From Dipteris shenzhenensis (taxonomy: Eukaryota > Polypodiophyta > Polypodiopsida > Gleicheniales): a stretch of DNA of 64,000 nucleotides. The notes beneath the pieces are model-generated. The model was given only the letters and a program-made list of their open reading frames with translations. It searched no databases and was not told the origin of the DNA. This document shows, in pieces, positions 32,165-42,640 of this stretch; within the stretch, counting starts at the first letter, position 1; each line of letters begins with the position of its first letter. The stretch lies in NCBI GenBank assembly GCA_047967505.1, contig CM106538.1; one strand, written 5' to 3'. A program made the position numbers and the translations under genes.

Positions 32165-32909
32165 TGTTTTTGCCACAATGTTTGCATGGATTGATCTTGA
32201 AGAAATCTTTTGAGAGGTGATTAGTCTTCCCACAATGTTTGCAAGATGAAAACTTGCCCCTTTGAATTTTTATGGCATAGGCTGTGTCATTGCCTCTCTA
32301 GTAGGCTGTGTCATTGCCTCTGCGGAGTTCCATGTGCCTTTCTTCTTCTTGAAGAGCAGTAATAAGACCTTTAAGAGTAGCATTAGGAAGATTTTTTAGA
32401 GTGGTAATAACATGATCATAATCTTCAGGCATACTTTTGAGCAACACTGCCATTGCATCATCTGTAGTGATTGGAGAGTTGATAGAAGCAAGTTGAGTCA
32501 TGAGACTCCACATATAATTGACATGGGCAGCCAAAGGAGTGCCACTAGCCATCTTCAATTCACAGAAAGCAATCTTAAGTGACAATTTTGAGATGTGAGA
32601 GCTAGCACCAAAAATCATGTCAAGCTTCTGCCAAGCTTCAGAAGGAGACTCTAAATCAGAAATGTGATGAATATAGTCATCTCCTAAGCCAAGAGCAATG
32701 ATGCCATAGGCTTTCTCCTCTCTAGTAGGATCTCTTGCCGAATGTATCAGAGCTGAGGATTCTCCAGCATTAGAGGATATTGAAGAAGTAGTTAAAGCGG
32801 GTTTGACAAGCCCCTAGAGGTTTTCCCTCATCAATGCAAACTTAATCTTCATCTGCCATGTGTGAAAGCCTTTACCATTGAACTTATCCATATTCACGAT
32901 GGTAGCCAT
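32165..32909 (-). pseudogene. Copia gag (UBN2-type) with zinc knuckles
   Basis: Starts at ATG 32909 (MATIVNMDKFNGKGF). One TAG lies near 32815. The frame then reads as a UBN2-type capsid region with AWQKLDMIFGA and PEDYDHVITTLKNLP. A 24-bp in-frame duplication near 32279-32326 repeats RGNDTAY and introduces a TAG between the copies. Beyond it are two zinc knuckles, CKHCGKTNHLSKDF, whose last Cys is replaced by Phe, and CKHCGKNNHMKS, whose last Cys is also missing. In this family gag packages the RNA. Damaged but young-looking. Confidence 0.85.
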
Positions 32910-33783
32910 GAGAGGGTCTAACCCAAAATGGGCAGTGTCTACTCTCTTACAAGGCTAGAAAGAGTTGAAGAGCTTCAAAATACAAGCATTTAGAATAGCA
33001 AAGGCTTGTAACCAAATTCCATACTACAAAACATAATGGAACTGATGCTTTCACTTGCATGCTTCATAGAGGTGGCTAAATGAAAGCATTCCAAGCAAAT
33101 CCAAGTGTAGAAACTTAAAGCAAAGCTATAGCCATAGTTTTATTGAAGCTATTCAACACTTTAAAACATCAGAAATGCTAAAGTGGCATCTAATGTAGCA
33201 TCAAACTCACAACATTGTCAAAACTATCCAAAACAGAAACCAAAACTTGGAGGGTGAAATTCTCACAACTCATAGCTCTATTCAAGGGGATTTTTATGCA
33301 AGAATAAGGGCCTTATACCAGAGCAGGGCTACCAGTAAGGAGAGGCAAAATGCCGCATCACGTCGCCATAGCCAGCAGCTTGAGAAAGCCCACTAGTTTT
33401 TTTATTGTTTCTCCCTCCCTGGTGGACCATTTCCCTTCAAATCTAGACAAGAGCTAGCTCATACTACTTGGCTCAAAGGAATTCAGGAATGGCTGCTTCA
33501 GCAAGTCGCATTGCAAGAAAATGCATCAGGGAGTGTGAGTGTTGGCATTTCACATACAGTCAAAATTTCACCAAAAGCTTGCAGTTGGAAATTTGCCCAT
33601 GCAAGAGGAGTTTGTAGCTCAGAGGGTTTGGGCAATGGTCGTTTGTAGGCAGAGAACAAAGCTCTCAAAGATTTTGGGAAGAAGGAGGAAAATGGAGAAG
33701 ATGAAGAAACTTGTAGTTTATGCTAGAGATAGCATCTAATGCTAGGCTAGGCTAGATCTAGAACCTAAAGCTCTGATACCATT

Positions 33784-34114
33784 TGTAGGATCCCATAGGA
33801 TAGAATAGATGCATCTTGCAAGAGGTGTGAGAGCACAATGAAATCTCTATATTGATTGTGATAGAGAAGACTCTCTTTTATAGAAAGGGGGAGAAGGTAA
33901 TACCTTCCCTAGATAGTGGCAATCAGTCCCTACATCAGTGGGAATCAATCCCTACATCAGTGGGATTCCCTTTGTCTTACATCATCACTTAGGTCACACA
34001 CTAGACACATCATAGCACTTGATGTGCCTTTACAACACACACAAACACACATGTGACTCCCCTAGATGCACACATGCACCATAGAGCAAGCCCTTGATCA
34101 TACTTACCCCAACA
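33784..34114 (-). repeat. 5' LTR of the gag-only copia element
   Basis: 331 bp and next to the primer-binding site, hence the 5' LTR on the minus strand. It contains the minus-strand TATA box. Confidence 0.94.
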
Positions 34115-34651
34115 GCATAATAGGTATGACGTGCCACCACCTATTATTATCCACCATTGGTTGATAGACAACCTATTCAAACATAAATACAAACATGCTA
34201 ATTTCCTTGTGTTGAAGGTACAAATATAAATAAGTGGGCATTTTTATGTATGTGTACAGTACCTGTTCACTTTGTTGCGGTAGTATTAGTGTGTCCTTGC
34301 TTTGCCAAAACTTTGTGGAGTCAATAGTTACAAAGCCACTTGCATGGCATTTGATTATTGGATTAGGGACTCTTTCCACCATGTCCTTAAACCACTTGAC
34401 ATACAAAACAAACAAATAGAAGCGTGTGTGTTTCTCCTATCATCAATCCATTGTGTCTGAAAATGCTTGCCCTCACACCATATAGCATTGGACATAGTAC
34501 ACTACACCAAGACAAAATCAATTGAATAAGCAATCTAAATTGTTGAAAGGTCCTAACTTATGCATAACTTTCTATATACCGACCTTTTGCATGTTAGAGT
34601 TAGCTCAAATGTCCACCTCTCATGTAACCCACCAATATTCTGTGTACCCAA

Positions 34652-35250
34652 TGTTGTAAGGCCCCCATATGAGGAGAAGCCATGATGGGTATCGGATATT
34701 GGGAGGGATCCCCAGTTTAGACACTGGAAGGGGTCTTAGAGTAGACCAGATGGTTATGAGACGGCTTAGGAGCCAAGAGTAGATACCCGTCTGCACAAAG
34801 GGGGGGTTCGGGGGGGCGATAGCCCCCCCGATAGCAGGGGGTCCGGGGGGCGCAGGCCCCCGGTGGGGGTCTGGGGGCAAAGCCCCCAGCGGCAGGGTCC
34901 GGGGGCTGCCGGTAGCCCCAGGCCCGACGGTATGACCTATGTGCGATCCTTCATCTGCCCGACGGCATGTTTTCTGAAGGGTCGGTGGTCTTCCAGGCCG
35001 ACTGTCTATTAGGCCGACTGCCTATTACAGGGCCGACCGTCAACCACTTACACTATATAAGTGGCCACCCCCTATCATCAGATCACCAGTTCTTCACGCT
35101 CATAGTCCTCCGTCCAGCATCTGTCTAGATCACCATCGAAGCTCTGTCTGTAGAGCGCACGGGTGGACAGCCAACCATCAGTTGTATCAGCAGTTTGGTA
35201 TATCAGAATTTTTGTATTCTCTCCAGCTTTCCATCGTGTACTTGCGTTTT
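34652..35250 (+). mobile_element. LTR-like insertion with GC hairpins and CCGAC cluster
   Basis: Begins TGTTGTAAGG; the end is not fixed. 34800-34920 holds GC-rich hairpins: CGGGGGGGC-GATA-GCCCCCCCG at about 34809-34830 and CTGGGGGC-AAA-GCCCCCAG at about 34871-34889. Five CCGAC cores follow at 34924, 34959, 34998, 35014 and 35033, ahead of TATATAAG at 35054-35061. CCGAC is the core of the DRE/CRT element bound by DREB/CBF factors (established knowledge). The layout of enhancers, TATA and leader is that of an LTR. It splits an intron of the CACTA-type transposase. No target duplication identified. Confidence 0.5.
35054..35061 (+). promoter_or_regulatory. TATA box of the LTR-like insertion
   Basis: TATATAAG placed 17-130 bp after the five CCGAC motifs; transcription would start near 35085. 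Confidence 0.55.
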
Positions 35251-36177
35251 GTTGTTATCTTCCGCTGCGTACTATTTTCTTACATTGCATGCATCCTCTA
35301 GCATATTCCCATTCTTTTGTTGTGATATGCATCCCCTCATATCTCTCTACTCTTTTCATTTTGTCAAGTAGCCAATCGTCGTGAATATCCTTTGGAAGTG
35401 CTCTTAGATGCTCAAGATATGGCACACGAGATCCATGGTGTGTACAAAAGAGGGCCCTTTCTCCTTGTCTTCTTGCCTTTGCATTCTCATATCTTGTCAC
35501 CCATCTTTTCATCACATCACTAGTAAGCATGAAATAGAGGTTTCGATTATTAAGAAACTCCTTGTCCATTACTTTGCTTTATCCTTTCCCTTGAGGCACA
35601 ATAGAGGTCATCCTTAGGTCTTCCTCATCTCTCCATAGTCGTGGGAGAGAGCTATACACAAACTCAGAAATATATACAAGTGACTCTTGTACCAACCAAC
35701 CCCCTCGGTCATGCTACCTTCGGTCCTTGCATTTTGCCTCATGAAACCCTTCAAGGTCTTCTTTAAGCGCTTGAGGAAGAACAACCATCGTGCATGTACA
35801 GTGCTGCATATAGCAATCTCATCCAGCAAATGCACTATGAGATGTAGTTGGCTTGTGAGAATAGAACGTGGAAAGGTCTCCTCCACTAAACAAACCACCT
35901 CCACTGACATAAAGCGAGCATCCTCAAGTGTGGTGGGGTCTATTTCCTTTGAGCTCATATACCTAGAAAGAAAAAAGTGCACCATATTAGCAATATGAAA
36001 ACCTTGTATCACGCATTGATATGCTTCACATTTTGTATAGTGTGAAGTATCTCACAAGCTCGCCCATCTTGTAAATACAATCCTTCATGTCCTTCGATGC
36101 ACTATGAGAAACTCATGAGAAATGATAGTAGGTAGTATTACTGAACACATGAGCAATGGTTGATTAATTTCTTTTAC

Positions 36178-36591
36178 TGTTGAGGTATCGAGCTCCACTC
36201 ATGATATGCCAGGGTGACCATTGTGCATTTATGTCACCAACTTGTTAGCTGCAGATGCAGTTGGTACACCGCCCATGAAAGATAGCTGGATGACAGCTAT
36301 CTTTGTGTACTCTAGTTAGTGGCTCAGTTAGTATGCCACCTTAGTTAGCTGAGTTTGGTTTGAGACCCACATATAGGGTTCACCTATTCCTTTTGTACTA
36401 AGAGAGTTCTTTTGGCTTTCACAACTAAGAAGAGGAAAACTGTTTTCAACCTCCACCTTTGTGTGTATTCCTCCATTGTGCATGTGAGAAAGCTACAAGT
36501 AAGACTCCTTACTTTCTCCCACTCTCTTCACATGGTATCAAAGCCTGGTTCTTGGAAAGGAGCTCAAGAAAGCAAACCAAGTTCCCGGTGT
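36178..36591 (+). mobile_element. Copia 5' LTR and leader cut off by the OPT arm
   Basis: LTR 36178-36532 (355 bp, TGTTGAGG...TTCACA), primer site TGGTATCAAAGC at 36533, then leader to about 36591, where the inverted-repeat arm takes over. It belongs to the same family as the element at 29738. The rest of this element is not in the window, so the break that brought the OPT arm removed it. Confidence 0.9.
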
Positions 36592-37582
36592 TTTTATTGG
36601 GGGGAATTTTAGTTGAGGGTTGTTTTTACATAGGGTTTCTTAGTAGTGCTCCCCCCAAGAAGGCATCCAACCAGCTCGAGAGCTCGAGTATTGAGCATAT
36701 ACACTTTTGAGAAACGCACCGCCTAGCACACGGTTTGGAGCAACACGGTATGTTTTTTACAGAGGCTGAGTGTTGAGTGATGTAGTTGTTTGTGCCGACT
36801 GTCGTTTCTTGATAGTTACTGAGAGAGCAGCACCAATTAACCTGGAATAGGTGGATCACCTGCATTAGAGAAATGACTAGGGTGGTTGTCACTATCGATT
36901 TTTGTGCAATGGCCAAAAAAATATTGCATACGAGTGACCTGGAGGCGACAGAGTCCTTGGAGAGCTCGAACAGAACGGGGATGCTCTTGGAGAGTTGGAG
37001 ACCTTTGCACTTGGAGCTGGAACGCCAACAACTGTCGACTGAGGAGTCAACCCGCCTACTCCGTTTGCTCGCACTTTGAGGCTTGCATGCATCTCTTCTT
37101 TGGTGGCTCGCGCAGGGAGCTGGGGATTCAGGAGGGAGGGAGCCTCTCTCCTTACTCTCATCTCCTTCCACGTGGCAGCTCTTCCTTTCCTTGCCCTCAT
37201 TTCTCCTTGCCTTCCTTGCAATCCACGTGGCTTCTTCTCTTCGTGCAATTCTTAAACCTCCCCTTAAAGAAGTAGAGAGAAGAGCCACCCTGAGCCTCTC
37301 GCCCTCGCCATCATCGCCATTTTACTCGACAGGCTCGGCGCGTACACTTAATATATCGACCCTCGAGATCCTTTCATCCTTTTTATGCGTGGAAGTTTCC
37401 CTCCTGCTCGTATTCCTTGTGTTATATTTATCGTCTATGATGCCCAAGGAAAATACTGTGCCAAAAATTTCGAATCATCTCTCTTGCTCTCCAATGCCAG
37501 TACAGGAGAGCAGAGCTTGTGATAGCATCTAGATTTAGGATCCTGTTGCCTGTACTAACGCCTTAGGATATTTCGCTTCCAA
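36592..37582 (+). promoter_or_regulatory. OPT upstream region, right copy
   Basis: Same sequence as the left copy except for two substitutions. G-box cores lie at 37169-37174 and 37224-37229. Because the junction at 36587 replaces everything further upstream, the right gene keeps about 1 kb of its original promoter and then copia LTR sequence, whose own promoter points toward the gene. Confidence 0.5.
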
Positions 37583-40315
37583 ATGGTTATCATCACAACA
37601 GATGTCGAGATGATTCCACTTGGAAAAAGTAACGATGCTGAAAAAACCGCCTTTTCAGACGACGACACCTCACCTGTTGAGGAAGTCGCCATGACAGTAG
37701 CGACCACTGATGATCCAACCCTCCCCGTATGGACAGTCCGAATGTGGGTTCTTGGCCTGGTCTCTTGCGCTGGGCTAGCGTTTGTCAATCAGTTCTTCCA
37801 GTATCGAAGTGAACCCATGCAGATTACCGCACTGTCGGCCACTTTAGCAGCCCTACCTATAGGCCAATTCTTGGCATATGCTCTTCCCAAAACGGTGGTC
37901 CGGATCCCCTTCTTAAAGGATCGTGATTGGAGCTTTTCTCTAAATCCAGGACCTTTCAGTGTCAAGGAACATGTGCTTATCACTATCTTCGCCAATGCAG
38001 GGAATGCATTTGGTTATGGAGGGGCTTTTGCTGTTGAGATGGTGAACCTTATCAAGATATTTTACCACTTACGGATTACTTTCGCTGTAGCTCTCGTTCT
38101 CGTTCTTTCAAGCCAGGTAATTAGTATCTACAAGAAGTACTTATATCCGCCCTGATTTATGCAAACATGAGATAGCATTTCAAAGCTCACTCTAGCTGAA
38201 GATAAATTTTGCAGCTGATTGGATATGGTTGGGCCGGCTTAATGAGAAAGCAGTTGATTGATCCTGCACACATGTGGTGGCCGGCTACTATGGTTCAGGT
38301 CAGTCTGTTCAGGTAAGAGTCTTGGTGCCCTTCAATTTTCGGAGAGCTTCCCGGTTTTGGACGAATGGAAGTAAATATCTGGGTGTGATGGCCTGCAGGA
38401 CATTGCATGAACCCGATGAAAAGAAAGCAAGATCGGGCCTGTCGCGGATTCAAAGCTTCTACATCATGACGATCGTGAGCTTTGCATACTACGTTCTCCC
38501 GGGCTACTTTATGCCGTTCCTTACTTGCATGTCACTGGCATGCTTGATCTGGCCGCGGTCCATAAAGGCCCAACAGATAGGTTCCGGGTACACAGGACTC
38601 GGAATCGGGGCATTCACACTAGACTGGGCTGCGGTTGCGTCGTTCTTAGGTAGCCCACTCGTGTACCCTGCGTCCGTCCTCGTTAATATGGCGGTAGGAG
38701 CTGGAGCCGTAGTTTACATAGTAACACCCCTTGCGTATTACTGGAAAAACGCCTACAAAGCTCAGAATTTTCCAATCATTTCGTCGGGGCTCTTCACGGC
38801 AGCCGGGGGTCCATACAACGTCACAGCTGCTTTGCGACGAGATCTCACGCAAGGAGACTTGTACTTGAGTACCTTCTTTGCAATTAGCCTCGCCTTATGG
38901 TTCGCAGCTCCATTGGCTACGATCACTCATTTCGTTTTCTTTCACGGCACGTGAGTAGCTAATATCAGTCTTTGTCGAGCGTAAGGCCTTGTCTGAGGAT
39001 CATTTGCAGCGTTAAAACGGGTTCTCACTAGCTTGAGAAACGCTTCTAAAGCTTATGTTTTGAACATCAGGGAAACCCTGCACCACTACGCGGGGAAGCG
39101 GCGTCCGGATGTGCATACCCGATTGATGAGCCACTACCCGGATATCCCAGCCAGATGGTTTATGGGGCTCTTGTTGATGTGCGTGGTGGGGGTTATGGTG
39201 ATTTGTGTGCAGTTCAAGGCTCAAGTAGGCATTCCATGGTGGGGAGTTGTGGTGGGCTGCGCCATAGCTGCAGCCTTTACGCTACCCATCGGGGTGATCG
39301 CAGCGACCACAAACATGGTACGTGGTCTAATTGGTTTCTCTTGCTTTGGTTTGATTGATTGTGTATATACTCTAGATGAATAGGTAAAGATGTGGGTATC
39401 TGTGTGGTGGGCAGACGCCGTCGTTGATGGTAACGATGCAGTTCGTGGGGGGTTACCTCTTTCCTGGGAATCCCATCGCAAACCAGGGTCTCAAGTTGTT
39501 CGGACACATGAGCATGCAGCAGGCCATATATTTCTTGGTAGACTTCAAGCTCGGACATTATATGAAAATCCCTCCTCGGAGCATGTTCTTGGTCCAGGTG
39601 AGTTGCTTTGCTTCTTAACGTATAATAACTTACTACTCACACATAAATCTGGCCAATACAAAGCTAACCTAGGATCTTGCAGGTGATAGGTACCATAGTC
39701 GCAGGGACAGTGGACCTCGGTACGGCATGGTGGTTGTATGAAATACCCCACATGTGCAATGTGGATGGAAAGCTTGAGAAATCAAGTCCATGGACTTGCC
39801 CTTGGGATGTTGTGGCCTATGACACCACTATAGTGTGGGGGGTGTTGGGTCCTGATAGGACTTTTGGAAGTCAAGGCCCTTACAAGAATCTCATGTATTG
39901 GGTGCTAATTTTTGGGCTAGTGGGTCCCATGGTAGTGTGGTTGCTAGCAAAAGCCTTCCCTCGAGCTGCACCTTGGATCAAGCTCATAAATGTTCCTGTG
40001 TTGCTCGGGGCCGTGGGTTGGATGCCAGCTGCAGGAACTATCAACTACACATCTTGGTTTGTGGTGGGCATGGTCTTTAACTACTATATTTTACGATATC
40101 GAAAAGACTGGTGGAAGCGCTACAACTATGTGCTATCAGCTGCGTTGGATGCAGGCACTGCAATCATGGGTGTATTCTTGAGTCTGACAATCGGGTTTCG
40201 TGGCAAGGGCCTTGTCTGGTGGGGTGCCCAAAAATTCTCTGACCATTGCCCCCTTGCCTCTTGTGCGCTTTCGGGCTCTAATGGTGGTGCATCCCATTGC
40301 CCTCTTTACACTTAG
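37583..40315 (+). CDS. Oligopeptide transporter (OPT family), right copy
   Basis: Exons 37583-38116, 38215-38312, 38399-38950, 39032-39317, 39415-39597 and 39683-40315 sum to 2286 bases, exactly 762 codons with a stop. No exon border needs a frameshift. NPG (121-123), KIPPR (541-545) and the Cys-rich tail are intact, so the protein should be as functional as the left copy. It imports peptides or metal-ligand complexes across a membrane, by family knowledge. It differs from the left gene only by a silent base seen at 40131. An upstream copia LTR in the same direction could add a promoter. The exon 4 acceptor (AG at 39031) is the one that avoids a stop. Confidence 0.93.
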
Positions 40316-40353
40316 CCATCCAAGTTTATCCAAAGAACATCTAATTTCTTTCC

Positions 40354-41140
40354 AAATAGGCATTTGCTCTTCAATTATTTTACCTTTACATTCCTTGGTT
40401 GAAGGTTCATTGGGTCTAATTAGTAGTCACTAATCTTTCAACTAAAGGTAGAACTAAGGCAATTGCTCTTTATCTCTTCCTACTTTGCAGTAATGGCCAT
40501 TAGCATACCCATATCACCAACTTTCAAAGTTTCGTACATCTAAACTTGCTAGCTAATTATTAGTTCCTCTTTGGAAGGCATCACATGGGCCATTAGATTG
40601 TCTAGCCATCCAATTGACTCCCTTGCTCATTGTCTCCTATTAGGTAGACCATCCTCCACCCAAGATTTCTTATATCTTAGCTATTGAAGAGGTTCTCCAA
40701 CTTTTGATGATATTTAAACATGTAACAAAGGCCCTACCTACTCTTGTAGCCTACCTTTAAAATGTTCTCTGGTATGGCTCCCTTCCCAATAATTGATTTC
40801 CCCATCTTTTATCACAAACAACTTGATGTCCATACTATGAACATAATTGGAATTAAAAAATTGCACATTATTTAATAGTATTGTGAATTTAACAAACATA
40901 ATAAAATTCTTTTATACCAAATGTCGAATCTCTTGATTTATATTGTTAATAATCATATCATCTTGAAATAGCTATAATAGAAAGCATCTCATCTTGGACA
41001 TTGCATTTGTCAATAAAGCCATGATCATCTCATTCGTCATCTATCTAGTTGTCTAGCTTGTGTATGTTGGCTTTCTTCTTTTCTTTTCTTATAATGGTTA
41101 ATTTATGACCAAGAGATTCCTCGTATAACAATTGAAGAAT
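40354..41140. other. AT-rich region, no gene seen
   Basis: Possibly more of the right arm, which cannot be tested because its counterpart is outside the window. No supportable coding frame. Confidence 0.4.
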
Positions 41141-41151
41141 CTCTCTCTCTC

Positions 41152-41242
<91 letters not shown>

Positions 41243-41243
41243 C
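41141..41243. repeat. (CT)n(CTAT)n microsatellite
   Basis: Uninterrupted CT dinucleotides with one CCC break, passing directly into seven or so CTAT units. Confidence 0.97.
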
Positions 41244-41940
41244 CCCTATCGTGGACACCAATATCAATGTTTCCTATGAATGCTTTTTCTTCAGGGTTTT
41301 TCTCAAGACCATAGCATCGACATTAATGCAACAGTTACATTCATCCATATTATTATGGTATATATTACCATCAGTATGGGCATTAATAATACTCTAGCAA
41401 ACATTGATATTAGAGTCGATATTGCATTTGGAACAAAAAGAGTGTAAAAAAAAGCATCGATAATTCGTAAGAACCTTAACCATTGGTGGCAATTTTGGAC
41501 AATGTGGGTGTCACCTTGTACCTTGCAATAATAGAATCAAATACATATGTTTTCATAACCAAATATATTTTCTATAAATGTAGTCCTCCATTCTTTAATC
41601 AATTGTAGCATCACTAGAATCAAATTGACAAGTGGGACATGATGATGTGGACTGACAAACATGCTCGTTGATCGCAACATAGTTCTCACCACAACAAAAT
41701 TTTTAGAAATCCGTCATCTCTGTATAGCTTCCTTTATTGCATCAACGTTGCTAGTATCATTAGAGCTATTGTGCAGTAGCATCATATCAAATGGACTTAA
41801 GATGCTACTACAACGCAGGTTTTTTCTACATGTTTTTTATTAAAAAAAACTCTTACATACTCTTTAATTTCATAAATCTCAAATTAATTCTTTAGAAATG
41901 TAATTTCATATCATGTCAAAGAAATTTACATAAAAACCTA
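41244..41940. other. AT-rich region, no gene seen
   Basis: No family-like frame. Short chance frames only. Confidence 0.4.
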
Positions 41941-41944
41941 CTAT

Positions 41945-42640
41945 CTTGCACATGGGACTTTACAAATCCCTTGTCGTACATGGATCTGATACCTTAAGGG
42001 ACCCTAAACTCCTATATGGCATTCAAATCCCTTATGGGACATGGATAAAATCTCAATAGGGACTCCAAAACTCCTATGTGGGATTTTGAATCCTATAAGG
42101 GATCCTAAACTCCTGAATGTGGCTTGAATTCCCTTGTGAGACATGGATCAAAGCCTACAAGAAACCCTTAAAACTCCAATGTGGTACTTCAAATCCCATA
42201 AGAGGCTAGAAAATTCTGATAAAGGACTTTAAATCCCATAAGGAACCTTAAAACTCCTATGGAGACTTCAAATTCCATAAGGGACCACCAAACTCCTACA
42301 AGGGACTTTAAATATCCCATTTCAAAAATCAAATATTCCATGCAAGATGTTGATTCACTTCCATGATGGGCTTCTAAACTCATACGTGGGACTTTAAATA
42401 TCATGTTTAGGACTTCAAATGTTTCATGTGGAATATTGATCCACTCCTATATGGGAGTCCTAAACTTGTATGTGGGACCTCAAATGTTATGTTAAAGACT
42501 TCAAACATTCATGTAGGATATTGGTTTGATCAATCTAGGGATATTGGTTCATTTGCATAAGCATTTCCAAGTATCATGCAAGTAATGACACAAAAAGGAG
42601 GAACTACCATGAGGGACCTTAAAGTCTCATATGGAAGCTA
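41945..42640. repeat. Degenerate minisatellite, CATAAGGGACC/AAACTCCTATG units
   Basis: Roughly fifteen imperfect units of 35-55 bp built from GGGACTT(C)AAATCCC, ATAAGGGACC and TAAACTCCTATGTG blocks, strongly diverged from one another. Old tandem array without coding content. Confidence 0.75.

Larger units (their letters stand above)
31448..34114 (-). mobile_element. Gag-only Ty1-copia element, minus orientation
   Basis: Two LTRs of 331 bp each, 31448-31778 and 33784-34114, with about six differences. GCATA flanks the element on both sides (31443-31447 and 34115-34119). Orientation comes from the primer site, TGGTATCAGAGC on the minus strand at 33781-33770, and from a purine run next to the other LTR (31779-31790). 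TATAAAAG lies on the minus strand in both LTRs. Only a gag-like region is present; protease, integrase, reverse transcriptase and RNase H are missing, so any movement would need a helper. It sits in the last exon of the CACTA-type transposase. Confidence 0.95.
31312..36012 (-). pseudogene. CACTA transposase C-terminal half (DUF4218, DUF4216), interrupted
   Basis: Reading the minus strand: 36012-35614 matches DUF4218, with signature pieces EETFPRSILTSQLHLIVHLL, VHARWLFFLKR and ARTEGSMTEG. 35569 to about 35284 is the linker, ending at a GTAAG donor. After an LTR-like insertion in the intron, about 34434-34263 and 34172-34115 match DUF4216 (YVKWFKD, then LPQQSEQ, spliced over a 90-bp GT-AG intron to VVYQPMVDNNRWWHV). 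The last exon is split by a copia element with its GCATA duplication and finishes at 31442-31312 in an acidic tail (DDHGHGGDDDGD). The catalytic N-terminal half is missing, and frames are broken between 35614 and 35569. Family identity is firm; splice sites are my reading. Confidence 0.8.
30657..36177 (-). mobile_element. CACTA-type DNA transposon remnant with nested insertions
   Basis: Inferred as one element because pieces of a TNP2-type transposase lie in the right order on the minus strand between about 36012 and 31312, interrupted by a copia element and an LTR-like insertion. The proposed end is CACTAGCAATAGC at 30657. About 60 bp inside it begin five short subterminal repeats like GCGCATCTATAAG (about 30720-30860), a design typical of CACTA ends. 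The opposite end is not seen; a copia LTR begins at 36178. Confidence 0.55.
36587..40353. repeat. Right arm of the inverted repeat carrying an OPT gene
   Basis: Mirror image of 1-3767. The inner border at 36587 shares GGTGT (36587-36591) between copia leader and arm, a 5-bp microhomology. The arm reaches at least 40353, where its counterpart leaves the window, and may go on. Confidence 0.97.

Noticed and set aside
34500-34512. CACTACACCAAG resembling an En/Spm end
   Set aside because: It lies in the middle of the transposase intron, with no subterminal repeats and no partner end, so chance is likely.
39001-39009. Splice acceptor TTTGCAG before OPT exon 4
   Set aside because: It looks stronger than the chosen site but puts a stop seven codons in. 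The AG at 39031 keeps the frame and the 762-codon sum.
1-40353. Palindromic assembly artefact as the explanation for the two OPT arms
   Set aside because: Not fully excluded, but the arms are separated by 33 kb of distinct sequence, differ at several bases, and one ends in a copia leader with microhomology, which fits a real event better.
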